Positions 41,380 through 52,379 of a stretch of DNA of 64,000 bases are shown here, in pieces. Position numbers and translations under genes: made by a program. This DNA is from Phascolarctos cinereus (Eukaryota; Chordata; Mammalia; Diprotodontia; Phascolarctidae). The stretch covers positions 722,501-786,500 of the forward strand of contig NW_018344193.1 of the NCBI RefSeq assembly GCF_002099425.1. Reading direction: 5' to 3'. Numbering within the stretch: position 1 is the stretch's first letter; every line of letters begins with the position of its first letter. A model generated the notes under the pieces. That model was not told the DNA's origin. It searched no databases and saw only the letters and a list, made by a program, of their open reading frames with translations.

Positions 41380-41870
41380 TGTCAAGATATTAGAAGACAC
41401 CCTGTTTTCCAGAGCTAAGGTTCAGCAAGCAAACTGCTCTGAGCTAGACATAACAACCATCCTTTGCACTCACCCTCTGGCTGATCTCACCCTCTGGCAA
41501 AAACCACATTATTACTGTATTGCTTTGACCAGCACCAGGTGCTGTTTGAGTTCAGACAAGCAGACAAGTTCTGGTCATGAAGCCCTGCTATAAATCAAAC
41601 TTGTCAAATTGTTGCTGTTACCCCTCATTGTCAGGGTTACAGTTCATTGTATAGCTACTAGTATAAGTATTGAGATCACCTACTCCAAAGTGGGTCCCTC
41701 CCATTAGGGACAGGGCCCCGGCACATGTGTCTAATCTGCCTCCTTGCTTGCAAGCTGTTTCCCTCACTTTGAAATTAAACTTCTGTTTGATTCCTGACTC
41801 TCCTGTCTTTAGCCTGCTCTGTTTGGTTCTGGCCACCCACAGAACAGAGGCTGGTTCAGTCTAGTTGACA
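41380..41870 (+). mobile_element. 5' LTR of the ERV-L-like fossil
   Basis: 491 bp, starting TGTCAAGATATTAGAAG and ending TTCAGTCTAGTTGACA. It contains a TATAAG-like stretch near 41661 and a pyrimidine-rich 3' part. It aligns along its whole length with the two parts of the 3' LTR. Frames of 64-72 codons here are chance. Confidence 0.85.
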
Positions 41871-41875
41871 TTAAT

Positions 41876-41893
41876 TGGTGTTGGAAGTGGGAT
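41876..41893 (+). other. Retroviral primer-binding site, tRNA-Leu-like
   Basis: TGGTGTTGGAAGTGGGAT lies five bases after the 5' LTR and closely resembles the ERV-L primer site TGGTGTCAGAAGTGGGAT, which pairs with tRNA-Leu. Confidence 0.7.
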
Positions 41894-44800
41894 TGCCCAC
41901 AGAACCGGGTCATTGGACTCTCTGGTACCAATGGGAATGGACTAGGAGCCACTAGAGATTTATTTCTCCAGAGTCTGACCCTTTCTCATCTGGTGAGTCC
42001 TCAGCTCTTTTCCACGCTCTAACACCTGAGCTCTCACCTTGGTCAAGCTTGCCATTCTTTGAGAGGAAAACTCTAGGGCCCTTCCAATGACCGGATTTGT
42101 CTTTGATTACTCTGATAAAGATAACCTTTCTTAAATTGCACACCTCTGTTAATGGCCTCTCTGTGTGCCTCTGTTGTTTTAAAACTGCATGCCTCTGTAA
42201 AATTATAACTTGCATCCCTCTGTTGTTTTTAAATTGCATGCCTCAGTAACTGTGTGTCTCTATTAAAAACCAGTAAAGTTAGAATTTTAACTGCATGCTT
42301 TGTTAAAACTATCTGTGTATGTTGGTATCTGTCTTGTCATTTTGTCTGTGTTTGTGTCTTTGTAAAATGTAAATGTCTGTGTGGTTTGTGTTGTGAGCTA
42401 GATTCTGTTACCTTGAAAGATTTAAAATGTAGCCATCCAGAAAAACTTCTAAGGGCTGTAGCCAGAGTTTAGAACACTGAGAAAGATTAATGAACTTTCA
42501 TACTTGAAGCAATTGTCCTGGTAAAAAGGACTAACTTCAACTTTAGGCTTTCTGCCAGAGATTAAATAATAAGAAAAAAAGTCAAATAATCAAAGTTTGT
42601 ATAATTACTTTTTAAAAAATCTTAGTATATTTTGAAGTTTTGAAGATTTATCATTTTAATCTTTTGGGGAGATTCCTGGGATTTTGGGTAACTCCAGGAA
42701 CTCACTCCTTTCTGAAATATCTTAGTAAGTTTGGGGGTACCACTCTGTAGAATTTGTTTTGAGAAAAAATAAAGATTAAATTTTATGAAAGTTTAAAGTA
42801 CATGGCATTTTCCCTTGAAGATTGATAGCTTCATTGTTCTAGGGCAATGAAGGAAGGCAGCTAGTTTAGAAGTAATCCCAGAGTGAAGAAAAAAAAAGAG
42901 TTGGTAAAAGGTGTACACCTCATAGCCACCTCTTGTTAACCCTTCCCTGAAAAAAAATGCAGGAAAATCTTAAGCAAATTATCTTATCTCTGTGTGCCAC
43001 AGTTTCCTGATCTATAAATAGGAAAAAATAATAATGCTACCCACCTTCCAGTATTGTTGTGAAAATCAAAATAAGATGATGATTGTAAAGTGCTTAATGT
43101 AAAGATTGGAATATGCTAAGCACTGTATTATTATTATTGCTTTAATTGAATGTAATTGTTCCACACCAGATAACTTTAAAATGTGTTTAAAATGTCAAAC
43201 ATAGTGAGATTAATGATTTTATATAAAATAATTTGGAAATGCAATTGATGTCATCTGAAGTTTTGTTTCATGTCTTAAATACATGATATTGTTTATGTTT
43301 TTATTGCATTTACAAGTTCTCTTATATTGTGAAATTTGAGAGACCATTGTAACAGATTGCATCAGACAAAACAACTTTTTAATCTGGATGCTGTTACACA
43401 TGAATTACGCTTTTAAAAGGATGTGATAAAAATAGGTATTTGAAAACTGTTAAATATTTAATGAGATATGTGTTGTTATAAAGCAGGTAATAATAATAAT
43501 ATATAATAGCAAATTTTTATTTGAAAATCTTGGCTATTATGGAAGTGTATAGGGTGGTTTAAAGATATAGCTTCAAGGTGTTTGCTGTATATCTGAAGTA
43601 CTAGAATGTGGTTAGTTTTCATTTATAAATAAAGGTTAGTGAAGTTTTGCTATTTAAGGTAAAACAATCTTGGGACTATAATTTACTATTGTTTTGAGCT
43701 TTGATTACAGGGATAGTTGTCTGAATTGTCATGAAGCTAATAGTAGAAAAGGGCATGTGCTACAGTCTGAGAACTGCTAAAGGTGGATGTCTGTGCCTGA
43801 AAAAAGTTTTGGGGATGATTTTGGCATGGCCCAAGGTAGGATCCTCCTGACTTTATTTCTCCATTGTGATATTTCCTTTCTGAAAAGGAAATTCCCCCAG
43901 CCTTGCTTTTAACACCCTGTGACTACATGATTGGCTGTCAGAAATCACTCATGCCTGGAATCAAACAGGGCTAAGGGAGTTTTTTCTCCTGTTATGATAT
44001 ATGACATTGTTATAATTATGTTCCTCTTTTTCCTTTTATAGCAAATTTCTATAATTGAGACGTTTTGTAAGTACAGTATTAACTATATGAAATAATAGAT
44101 TGATATTGGAATACTTCTGAAGTACTATAACAGGATGCATTATGAACATCCAACAATTTTAACCTATATTTGTGGTCAAATTATAATATAGGGAATGCAT
44201 CCTCCTAATGGGGAAATGATTAGCCAAAGTAATAAGAGAGAGATGTAAGGTAAAAAGTTTTCTAAATAAATGGGAGAGAAAATTTTGAGAAGCAATATAA
44301 TTAGACTCTTTTCTCTGAGAACTATATACATGTGTGTATAATTGACTTCCAAATTTATTTGTCATGGAAATTCAGGCTTTGAGTATGTTTTAGTAATAAA
44401 TTTTTAAAATTGGATTAAGGATTTGTTAACTAGGGATTAATAGGATTTTACACATAAATTGTATTGATAATGGTAAAGAAAGTGAAATATTTCCATTTTA
44501 AGGTATCTGATAATATTAAAGGGCCGAAGAGTTTATTTTACAGCAGGACTTTCATGATTTTTTAAGGATTATTATATCAGGTACAGGATTTAGGTAAGGA
44601 TAGAAACAGTAAATTTTATATAAACTGAAATTTTCTGAAGTTGCAACATTGGTGAACCTAATTTATTAAATTGTATTATGTCTTGTTAATAGCAGAATTA
44701 TCTAGGAACCTCTAGATTTGGAACTAGAGAGGCAGAACCCTCTTTAGAGCTGTCCTGAGAATATAGTCTATTGTCCAAGAAAAGATATCTAGGGACCAGA

Positions 44801-45735
44801 TAACTACATGAGAAATTTGGGACTCAAAATGTGTTGGTTAAATGGATGTTGAGAATGTGTTTCTAGGATACACTTGTTGTTAATTAATATTGGTGATAAC
44901 TATTGTATTGCTTTGGTCTGTTGTTTCAAAATGATGACATTTAAGTTTTCTTGGTTACCTTGGTGACATGTAAATCTCCTTCTCAAAACCAGACTATTGT
45001 GAGTCCTCTAAGTAGCTTGATTTGTAATTTGATATTAATGTGACCTGACAATATAATTATGATTATGAATTTATGAAAATCTTATTGCATTGTTTGAACC
45101 CAGACCTGCATGACTGGGTAAATGGATCTCTATGTGCTGTTTAGCAATCCTTAACCAAGGACCTATGTTATGCTGACCAGAAACTCAGATCCAAAGACTG
45201 ATACCAAGAGTTTTCTCACAATTGTCAACCTCTATATTTTCTAAGGGCTCCTACCACGTCCTTCTGACTATCCCCACCTATTTCCACAGCTGCCAAACTT
45301 GTGGATGCATACTCCTGGATCATCTGAAGAAAGCCCCCACTGTAAGTGAAAGACAGAACCTTCTGGGGCCTCAAGGTTTGTCTAATATGGACTGAGAAAC
45401 AGCTGACATCCAGATGAGACAACTGTCCCAAGATTCTGACTGAGGGCTGAATATGCTGTCTTAGGTTTTTCTCTTCTTCTCTTTTGTTATGTGTCCAACC
45501 ACCAAGGCCCTGATTTAAGGGTATATTGGCATTTTCTCTCTTTACATTCTTGGCCCCCCTCTCTTTTCTGCTTGCAAGCAAACAATGGCTAGCAATGACA
45601 CCTGGGATATACTTCCCCAATAGGTCCCCTCAAAGAACTAACCCCCTGGGCAACATCTCATCTTGGCCCAACAGGCGTCTCATAGCATCTTGACTTATAC
45701 CTGCCTCTCCTTCTTTTAGACCCATCCCTTTGTCC
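41894..45735 (+). mobile_element. Interior of the ERV-L-like fossil
   Basis: About 3.8 kb, very AT-rich from 42250 to 45100 and more mixed from 45200. I can name no viral domain in it. A MIR3-like SINE lies at about 42960-43140, so the interior has taken at least one later insertion. The interior is much shorter than that of a complete retrovirus. A 131-codon frame on the opposite strand (45225-45620) is antisense and unrecognised. Confidence 0.6.
42960..43140 (+). mobile_element. MIR3-like SINE inside the ERV
   Basis: TGTGCCACAGTTTCCTGATC…TATAAATAGGAAAAAATAAT…CTTCCAGTATTGTTGTGAAAATC…GTAAAGTGCTTAATG…ATGCTAAGCACTGTATTATT has the core and tail of a MIR3/MON1-type SINE. It must be younger than the provirus if truly nested. 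Confidence 0.65.
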
Positions 45736-45747
45736 AAAAGGGGGAAA
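45736..45747 (+). other. Polypurine tract before the 3' LTR
   Basis: AAAAGGGGGAAA directly precedes the TG that opens the 3' LTR, as expected for plus-strand priming. Confidence 0.75.
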
Positions 45748-46946
45748 TGTCTAGATATTAGAAGAAACCCTGTTTTCCAGAGCTAAGGCCCAGCAAGCAA
45801 ACTGTGCGCTGAGCTTGGCATAACAGCAATCCTTTGCGCTCACCCTGTGGATGATCTTACCCTCTGGCAAAATCACATAATTATTGCATTGCTTTGACCA
45901 GCACCAGGTGTTCTGAGCTCAAACAAGCACTGGACAAACCTGGACAAGTTGGGTCATGAAGCCCTGCTATGAATCAAACTTGTCACATTTTTGCTGTTAC
46001 CCTTTATTGGCAGGGCTACAGCTCCCTGCATTGTCACTAATATAAGAATTAAGATCTTTGCCTACTAGGGGCAGGGCCCCATCACACATGTCTACCACAT
46101 TTCATCACATAATCATCAAAGATTTTATGCCAATTTTTTTTTGTGAAAAAAGTGAGGTGCAACCATTATGTGAAGCTTTAAAAAATAATTGTTGGTATTA
46201 CCTGTCTTTTAGTTTCTACCAGTCTTGCACCAACTTTTCACTCACTGAAAAATGTCTTTCCACAGCTCTGTTTCTATGCTGTTCAGTGAACACAATCACT
46301 TTCAGCTTGAAGTCCACAGATTAGTTTTTGTATTTACCCATAATCAGAAAGAAACGCTTCACATGTTAATGTATTGCTGGCAGACAAACTGTACAGTTTA
46401 GCTAGCGTGGGAAGATGCAAGTCTTACTATATCACATGACTTACTCATGGCAGCTTGGTCTACCTACCTGGTCCCCTTGTACCTATAGCTCTTCATTGGA
46501 TTGAGTGACAATACCATTAGTACTGCAGTGCTCTGAACAAACCCCACAAGTTGGCTTTTGGAAATGTGCTGGCAATGTACATGCTCACTGAGAATTCTAG
46601 GCTTGGAGATCACATGCACAAGAGATAAATGTGTATCCATATGCCACTGGTGAATATATTGCTTCTCTGTTTACCTTTTAAGAGGTGTGATGAATAGAAT
46701 TATACCATGTGATGATTATACAATGAAGGGTTATAAAGCAATTTTTGGACTGAAAAACACAGTGCGTGACAATTATGCAGTGGTGACAATTATGTAGTGA
46801 AGTACAGCAATCTGACTCCCTGCTTGCAAGCCTTTTACCTCATTTTGAAATTTAACTTTTGTTTGATTCCTAACTCTTCTGTCTCTAGTCTGCTCTGTTT
46901 GACTACAGCCACCCACAGGTTAGAGGCCAGTTCAGTCCAATTGACA
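45748..46946 (+). mobile_element. 3' LTR of the ERV-L-like fossil, split by a transposon
   Basis: The left part, 45748-46094, and the right part, 46810-46946, together match the 5' LTR; it ends AGTCCAATTGACA. Between them lies a foreign insertion of about 710 bp. CTTC follows the LTR, matching the four bases before the 5' LTR. Confidence 0.85.
46095..46807. mobile_element. Tc/mariner-type DNA transposon relic inside the LTR
   Basis: Comparison with the intact 5' LTR fixes both edges: LTR text stops after …CATGTCTA and resumes at ATCTGACTCC. The ends are inverted repeats: left CCACATTTCATCACATAATC and, on the other strand, right CTGTACTTCACTACATAATT agree at 16 of 24 positions (24-base window), and all eight differences are transitions, as expected for decay by deamination. 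A TA sits at the left edge and CA at the right, consistent with a decayed TA target duplication. Inner text GTGAGGTGCAACCATTATG and GTGCGTGACAATTATGCAG recalls Tc2/Kanga-type ends, a guess from memory. The 88-codon frame 46058-46324 crosses the edge and is chance. Confidence 0.6.
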
Positions 46947-47109
46947 CTTCCCTTCAGGTAAATATTGCTCATTTTTGTGTTTGTTCACACGTTCTTTCTC
47001 TCACATACTTAGAGGGGAGAGAGCTATATAACATGCAAGTCAGGTAAAGCACATTAAATCAGATGCTTTTCCTGTCAGGAGCTGATAATCTAAATGACTT
47101 TGCGCCATT

Positions 47110-47270
47110 AAAGTCTTTTTATCTGAAGATTTCAAAGGACTTTACAAGCAAGAATTATTATCCATAGTTTAAAGATAGGGCAGTTGAGGGATTAAGAGGA
47201 TGAGTAAATTTGTCGGCTGCCTTGGGATGCTGTGAAAACCAGGTTTTTGGATTCTCCAGTTTTGTGCTCA
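47110..47270 (-). mobile_element. MIR relic, minus strand
   Basis: AAGGACTTTACAAGCAAGAA…TTATTATCCATAGTTTAAAG…GGCAGTTGAGGGATTAAGAG is a decayed reversed MIR core. Confidence 0.45.
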
Positions 47271-47404
47271 GGCCCAGTAACTTAGGTTGTTTTGGAGATT
47301 TGCCTCAATGTAGGTCACACAGAAAGCATGTCCTTACCTTCCCATAACTCTCTTCAGTGGCTTGCTAGTACAGGTCCTAAGGAGCAAAGTAACAATATGT
47401 GGTG

Positions 47405-47562
47405 TAACATATGCTGGATTTGGAATCAAAAGGACTAAGGATCAGATCTCTGGCTTTCCCACATGCTACCTATGACAATCCCTTCACCTCTCTGGGTCTC
47501 AATTTCCTCATCTGCAAAATGAGAGTTCTAAGTTCTCTTCTGGCTCCTCTGAACATAATAAA
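47405..47562 (+). mobile_element. MAR1-like SINE, plus strand
   Basis: TGCTGGATTTGGAATC…AAAAGGACTAAGGATCAG…CTCTGGGTCTCAATTTCCTC…ATCTGCAAAATGAGAGTTC…TCTTCTGGCTCCTCTGAAC. Confidence 0.65.
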
Positions 47563-47564
47563 GG

Positions 47565-48840
47565 GTAGAGAGAATTGAAGATTAGAATGACAAGTGTTCA
47601 GAATTCCCAAAGGTTTCATCTCAAGCAAACTTCTTATATAAGTATATAAATATAACAACACATCCCTCTGGACCCAGGGTCTGGGTTGCCCTCTCCCACG
47701 AAGGGGCCCCCAGCTTTAGGCTCACACAGGTACCAGGTTCAGTCCTACAAATGATCTTTCCCCTTTTCTCTGCTTCTCTATACTTCTGCCTCTGAGGCTG
47801 GAGTGGGGGTGGGGGAATCACTGAGAGCTTAGAACGGCTCCTATGTAGGGTCTCCCTGATAGAAATCAGCAAGACATCTAATTAAAAGGAACTCAAGATG
47901 CAATGTATACCAACTATAGGACAGGTATTTCTTTCCCCCATGCAAAATAAATGCTAAAACATAAAAGACTCATAAAGATGCATTGACAAAGACATAAAAC
48001 ATGAAACAGTATCTCATAACTCCCATTTTACTCCTTGCAGAGGTTGCTACTTAAAACATCAAAACATGAAACAGTACGACTTATGAACAGCCATTTCACC
48101 TTATCCCAAGCTCTGTATTATCTAAACAGCTTCCTCAAGGTTCATGTCCTGTGGCAAGCCAAGCTAGGTCAGGGTTTTAGTTCATCTTCCTTGTAGTGGT
48201 CATGTTCTCTAAAAAGGGTTAAGCTATATACTATACCTGGTCCCAGTCATTTCCAAAAAAGGAACCGAGGAACTCTGAAACTAGCCATTCCCAAAAGTTC
48301 ATCTCTCAGGATCTCTGTTCAGTCACCGTATTCAGGAAAACTAACAAAAACAAATGAGGTAGTTAGAAGGGAAAGAGGCAAACTCAAAAGGCTCCCCTGG
48401 GCAGCATATGTGCCCACTACCATTTAGAAGCAGACATAATGTGGGGTAGGGGGCAAGGGGCTTTTCTTTCATTGAAAGTTCTTGAGAGAGAGGCAGGTTC
48501 AGCTGAGATGGCAGGAATTGTATGTTCAGGAGGGAAGACTTGTTCCTTTTAAGGTCTGTTGAGTAGATGTTCTTCCTAGCTCATTGACTCTTTGATGTAT
48601 CATCTCTATGGGGGTACAAGGAGAGAGGGAGTGACTGTACCAGAAAGTTCTAATTGAGCAAGATGACAAAACCTCTGTCCCTTCTCACATGGGGCCGAGC
48701 ATATACTTTAATGAGATGCTTTTTTACATAAGCATTGCTTTGTAGTTGACTCCATATTTGGCTTTTTTTTTCAGATGCTTATGATTTCAGCCCTTTTCAA
48801 TCTTACATGCAGTGATTTATATTCAGCAGTAAACTCTATG
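47565..48840. other. Unclassified sequence
   Basis: GC-richer at 47650-47850, then mixed. A 16-bp direct repeat AAAACATGAAACAGTA occurs near 47997 and 48063. No family was recognised and no credible frame was found; the 83-codon minus frame at 47621-47872 resembles nothing known. Confidence 0.4.
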
Positions 48841-48841
48841 A

Positions 48842-48877
48842 TGGGGTCACCAAAAGCTGGACATGACTGAACAACAA
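48842..48877 (+). mobile_element. Tail fragment of an RTE-tailed SINE
   Basis: GGGGTCACCAAAAGCTGGACATGACTGAACAACA is the terminal part of the RTE-tailed SINE family. Confidence 0.6.
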
Positions 48878-48987
48878 ACTCTATAACATATGAAAAGCTG
48901 GGAGATTTGGGGTTTTTTTTCCAAAAACTAGATATTTTGAATGACTAAGAGAGCAAAAAAGTGCCCAAAAGTCTGCTTACTTCTCTT

Positions 48988-49228
48988 TTGTTGTTCAGTT
49001 GTGTCTGATTTCTCATGACCCCATTTGGGGTTTTCTTGTCAAGGATACTGGAGCTGTTTGCCATTTCCTTCTCCAGCTCATTTTACAGATGAGGAAACTG
49101 AGGCAAACAAGGCTGAGTAACTTGCCCAGAGTCCTGTAGCTAGTTAAGCTCCTGATGCCAGATTTGAACTCAGGTCTTCCTGACGCCAGACCTGGCACTT
49201 TATCCACTACAACACTTACCTCTAACTG
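48988..49228 (-). mobile_element. tRNA-headed SINE with RTE-like tail, minus strand
   Basis: TTGTTGTTCAGTTGTGTCTG…ACCCCATTTGGGGTTTTCTT…GGAGCTGTTTGCCATTTCC…CATTTTACAGATGAGGAAAC…TTGCCCAGAGTCCTGTAGCT…TTTGAACTCAGGTCTTCCTG. Nearly full length. Confidence 0.85.
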
Positions 49229-49239
49229 CCACTTTTTTA

Positions 49240-49425
49240 TAACATCAGGTGTTTCTCCTTCATTCTCGAAGAGGACCATGACATCAGGAAGATGATGCCA
49301 TGACTTGCAATGAATTGGATTTAAGTGAAGGAGGGATATGCAAGGTCACTAGCCTCACATTCTCCTCCCAAGCCATCTGGGTCCAGTGGAAAGATATAGA
49401 TCAGGACAACTGTAAGACCTCAAGA
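49240..49425 (-). mobile_element. Marsupial RTE-type LINE 3' end, minus strand
   Basis: CTCCTTCATTCTCGAAGAGG…ACCATGACATCAGGAAGATG…ATGCCATGACTTGCAATGAA…TTGGATTTAAGTGAAGGAGG…CAAGCCATCTGGGTCCAGTG is the reverse of the element at 35985-36155 and extends it. Confidence 0.6.
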
Positions 49426-49439
49426 GAAGCAGTGTGGGG

Positions 49440-49648
49440 CAGTGCACAAGACCTCAGACTTAGAGTCAGAAGACCTGGGTTAGAACCTTAGCTCTGCTAC
49501 TTATTAGCTAGGTAACTTTGGACAAGTCACTTAATCTAAGATTCAGTTTCCTCATCTGTAAAAGGGACATAATAATCTTTACCCTGTCTATCCCAATGAG
49601 TTGTTTAAGAATCAAATGGGATAACTGAGGTAGAACACAAATGTAAAC
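49440..49648 (+). mobile_element. MIR3-like SINE, plus strand
   Basis: GACCTCAGACTTAGAGTCAG…AAGACCTGGGTTAGAACC…AGCTCTGCTACTTATTAGC…CAGTTTCCTCATCTGTAAAA…GGGACATAATAATC…TCAAATGGGATAACTG. Confidence 0.75.
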
Positions 49649-49649
49649 T

Positions 49650-51380
49650 GAGTCCCAAAACCCACTGCCACGGGATTTTCTCCTCCCTGGTGAAAATAAA
49701 TGCCATGCATCTGCATGAAGTGTGGGATAGAGATGGCAAGAATGGAAGAGAGGAGAACTCTAATCCCTTCAATTATTTTGTCTCTTGGAGTCTTCAGTTT
49801 TGTTCAGGATCTTCAATCTTTTTGGGTTCTGCAGTAACTTCCAGACTTTCTGGCTTCCAGATTCAAGAAAGAAGATGAGATCCCAACCTACTTCAGCTTA
49901 CAGAAGGGAAAATAGACTGAAGAAGCTGACACAAAAGGAGTTAGCAGTCTCCATCATGTCTCTATCCCCAGCTTGCTATGCTGGAGAGTGGGAAATTTCT
50001 CTGTGGGGGAGATCTGGGACTCCTTCTCTCTATTGAGCTGAGTTACTTTGCTCCCAATGGGAGAGCTCTTTCACTCTGTGTTGTCTGATATACATTCTTC
50101 CATGTACACTTTCTCTGATTTCTATTTTGCTATTGACTGGGATGAAAGGATTTCTTTACTATTTACTATTTACCACCTATAGTCATTGTAAAACTGGTAT
50201 TTACTGAGAAGGGAGTCAGGCCTTGAATATAAAGCTTCAATCCTCTTTTCTCCATTAATAAACAGACAGAAGTTTAGCTTGAACCTGAAAATCACATCCC
50301 CTACCAGAGGTTATTTGGCCTACTGCCCCCTTTTCAAAATAAAATTACTCAGAGCCTCCCTAGTGTTAGGTTAGGTTAACCCTTATTTTTATTCAACACA
50401 CCCCAATTGCACCCAAGGCTACTACTGCTCCCCAATCATTCCAGTGACCCCCCAGGGTAGTATCGCCCACAGTGGGTCTAGACTAACAATATTTAACACA
50501 GCAAACAGATATAATTCTAGCCCAATACCCCCTCTTTCTAAGGAGCCCTGAGTGACCAAGCTTCTGGCCCCCAACCTCCTGTTTCCCTTCATGGCAGGAA
50601 ACAAAATCTCTCTTGGAAAAGGGTGTTAGGAGAAGAAGCTATTCTGCCTCCCTTCAAACCACACATGATACCTCCATGTAACACATAAGGGACAAGCCTC
50701 CTTACATTTAATAATAATAGGGAGAGCTCTAGGCTTGAGATTCAAAGTTCATCTCTATAATTTACTAGCTATGTAGCCTTTGGTGCTTAAGTTTTCAGAG
50801 TCTCAGTTTCCTAATGGGTAAAATAGGAATAATATTTTTTACACTACCTTTCTTATAGGATAGTTGTTAAAAAAAAAAGACTCCTTGTGAGTCTAATAGT
50901 GTAACATAACTGGGATCTGGTACAAAGGAAGGAAAGTTTTATAAACCTTCAGATGATATATAAATAGGAGTTATTACTAAAGAACTGTACAATCTAAGCT
51001 AATTTCCATAGGGCCTGGATTAGAAGCCAGTAAAAGGAAGGAGGTGGAGATGAAGGAGAAGGCAGGAGAGGGAGAGGCAGCAGGCCTACATGTGGAGATA
51101 CTCTCAGAGACAACTACAGCTGCAGGGGTGCTGAGGTGAGCAGGAACAGTCTGTGCCCTCAGCCTGGCTGGCACCAAATATACACATGCACAGACTCAGG
51201 CTTTGGACTGATTTGCTTACTAATGCAATTTGCAAATTTACTTTGGAAAAAAAAAGACAACTGAAAAATTGGATAAATGTTATTTATATGCAGCACTGTT
51301 TCCTGAGTGATAGCCTGGTTCTCTCCATCACTAATTCAACAAAAATATATTGAGTGTACATGATGGACAGAGCACTGCAG
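49650..51380. other. Unclassified; possible solitary LTR at left
   Basis: The stretch 49668-50297 starts TGCCACGGGATT, carries AATAAA near 50258 and ends near …AAAATCACA, which would suit a solitary LTR. There is no clear target duplication and no second copy, so this is weak. 50300-50660 is GC-richer and unrecognised. From 50660 to 51380 a SINE-like core is visible near 50800 (GAGTCTCAGTTTCCTAATGG); otherwise nothing. Confidence 0.25.
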
Positions 51381-51384
51381 GGGA

Positions 51385-51605
51385 TGCAAAGATGAATAAA
51401 AGATAGCATAGCACAGTAAACAGCCTCTGACTCAGGAAGGATACAAATACTGCCTATCTAGGCAGTGTAACCTTGGACCAGTCTCTCAACCCCTTGGTGA
51501 TCCAGGTTAACTGCCTAGTTAACTGAATATCTGAATAGTTGCTGATATGTATTACTAGAAAGCATTTCTTCACAGGTTTCCCTAGACCTATGAAATCACA
51601 GGTCA
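51385..51605 (+). mobile_element. Marsupial SINE-like repeat with distinct tail
   Basis: The text TAACTGAATATCTGAATAGT…TGCTGATATGTATTACTAGA…TTCTTCACAGGTTTCCCTAG…ACCTATGAAATCACAGGTC follows a marsupial repeat I recall as …GAGTTGCTGATCTGCATTGGTAGAGGGAGTTTCCTCA…CCAATGAAATCACAGGTC. Family name uncertain. Confidence 0.45.
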
Positions 51606-51609
51606 GGGT

Positions 51610-51740
51610 CCAAAACAAAAAGTTAAGTCCAAGCTCTTAGAGAACTAACTATATTGTAGGGAAGATAAGACTTTTAGGCAAATGATTATGATTCAGGGGA
51701 AAATGATATAAGGCTTTGTAGGAGGTTGCAGGAAGAGGTT
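51610..51740 (-). mobile_element. L2 fragment, minus strand
   Basis: AAGCTCTTAGAGAACTAAC…AGGGAAGATAAGACTTTTAG…GGAGGTTGCAGGAAGAGG resembles the reversed L2 region …GAGCTTACAGTCTAGTGGGGGAGACAGAC. Weak. Confidence 0.35.
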
Positions 51741-51754
51741 CAGTGGTAAGTCTT

Positions 51755-52030
51755 AATTAATAATAATAGCTAACAGTTACACAGCACTTAACTACGTGCC
51801 AGGCATTGTGCTAAGCACTTTCCAATTATTATCTACGTTGATCCTCCCAACAACCATATGAGGTAGGTGTGACTATTATCCCCATTTTACAGATGAGAAA
51901 ACTGAGGCAAACAGAGGTTAGCATGACTTGCTCAAGGATCACATAGCTAGTAAATATTTGTAACCATAATTAAACTCAGGTCTTCCTGATTCCAGGCCTG
52001 GCATTCTATCCACTATGCAACCTAGTATGC
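51755..52030 (-). mobile_element. MIR/MON1-like SINE, minus strand
   Basis: AATAATAGCTAACAGTTACA…CAGCACTTAACTACGTGCC…AGGCATTGTGCTAAGCACTT…GAGGTAGGTGTGACTATTAT…CCCCATTTTACAGATGAGAA…AGGCCTGGCATTCTATCC. Well preserved. Confidence 0.85.
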
Positions 52031-52069
52031 CATAGTTGTAACTGACCTTATAGAATTATAGAACATCAC

Positions 52070-52342
52070 TGTTGTTGTTCAGTAGTTTCAGTCACGTTCA
52101 ATTCTTTGTGATCTCATCTGGGTTTTTTTTTATTGTTTGTTTTTGGTAGAGATATGCGAGTAGATAGCCATTTCCTTCTCCAGCTCATTTCACAGATAAG
52201 AAAATTGAAGCAAACAGGGTTAATTGACTTGCACTGGGTCACACAACTAGTAAGTATCTGAGGCTAGATTTGAACTTGGGAAGATAAGTCTTCCTGATTC
52301 CAAGCCCAGTGTTCTATTCATTATGGCGCCACCTAGCTGCCC
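52070..52342 (-). mobile_element. tRNA-headed SINE with RTE-like tail, minus strand
   Basis: TGTTGTTGTTCAGTAGTTTC…TTCAATTCTTTGTGATCTCA…GATAGCCATTTCCTTCTCC…AAATTGAAGCAAACAGGGT…CACTGGGTCACACAACTAG…TATGGCGCCACCTAGCTGCC. Full length with a partial T-rich expansion. Confidence 0.85.
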
Positions 52343-52379
52343 TGTAGAATGTCATACATAATGCTTATTTAAGAGTTTT

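Larger units (their letters stand above)
41380..46946 (+). mobile_element. ERV-L-like endogenous retrovirus fossil, two LTRs
   Basis: A provirus-like layout is visible: 5' LTR 41380-41870, tRNA primer site, internal region of about 3.9 kb, polypurine tract, and 3' LTR 45748-46946 that holds a later DNA transposon. The LTRs begin TG and end CA. A 4-bp repeat CTTC flanks the whole. The primer site resembles the tRNA-Leu type of ERV-L (class III) elements; this and the AT-rich interior make ERV-L the best guess. The two LTRs differ at very roughly one base in eight by eye, so the insertion is old, tens of millions of years. It is a broken fossil with very many breaks, and the interior holds no recognisable gag, pol or env over any useful length. 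Confidence 0.8.

Noticed and set aside
45225-45620. 131-codon open frame on the minus strand, among the longest in the window after the L1 ORF2 frames
   Set aside because: It lies antisense within the interior of the ERV fossil, resembles no protein family I know, and has no supporting promoter or splice signal.
50372-50386. GTTAGGTTAGGTTAAC, telomere-like text
   Set aside because: Only two TTAGG units, not the vertebrate TTAGGG repeat, and no further array around it.
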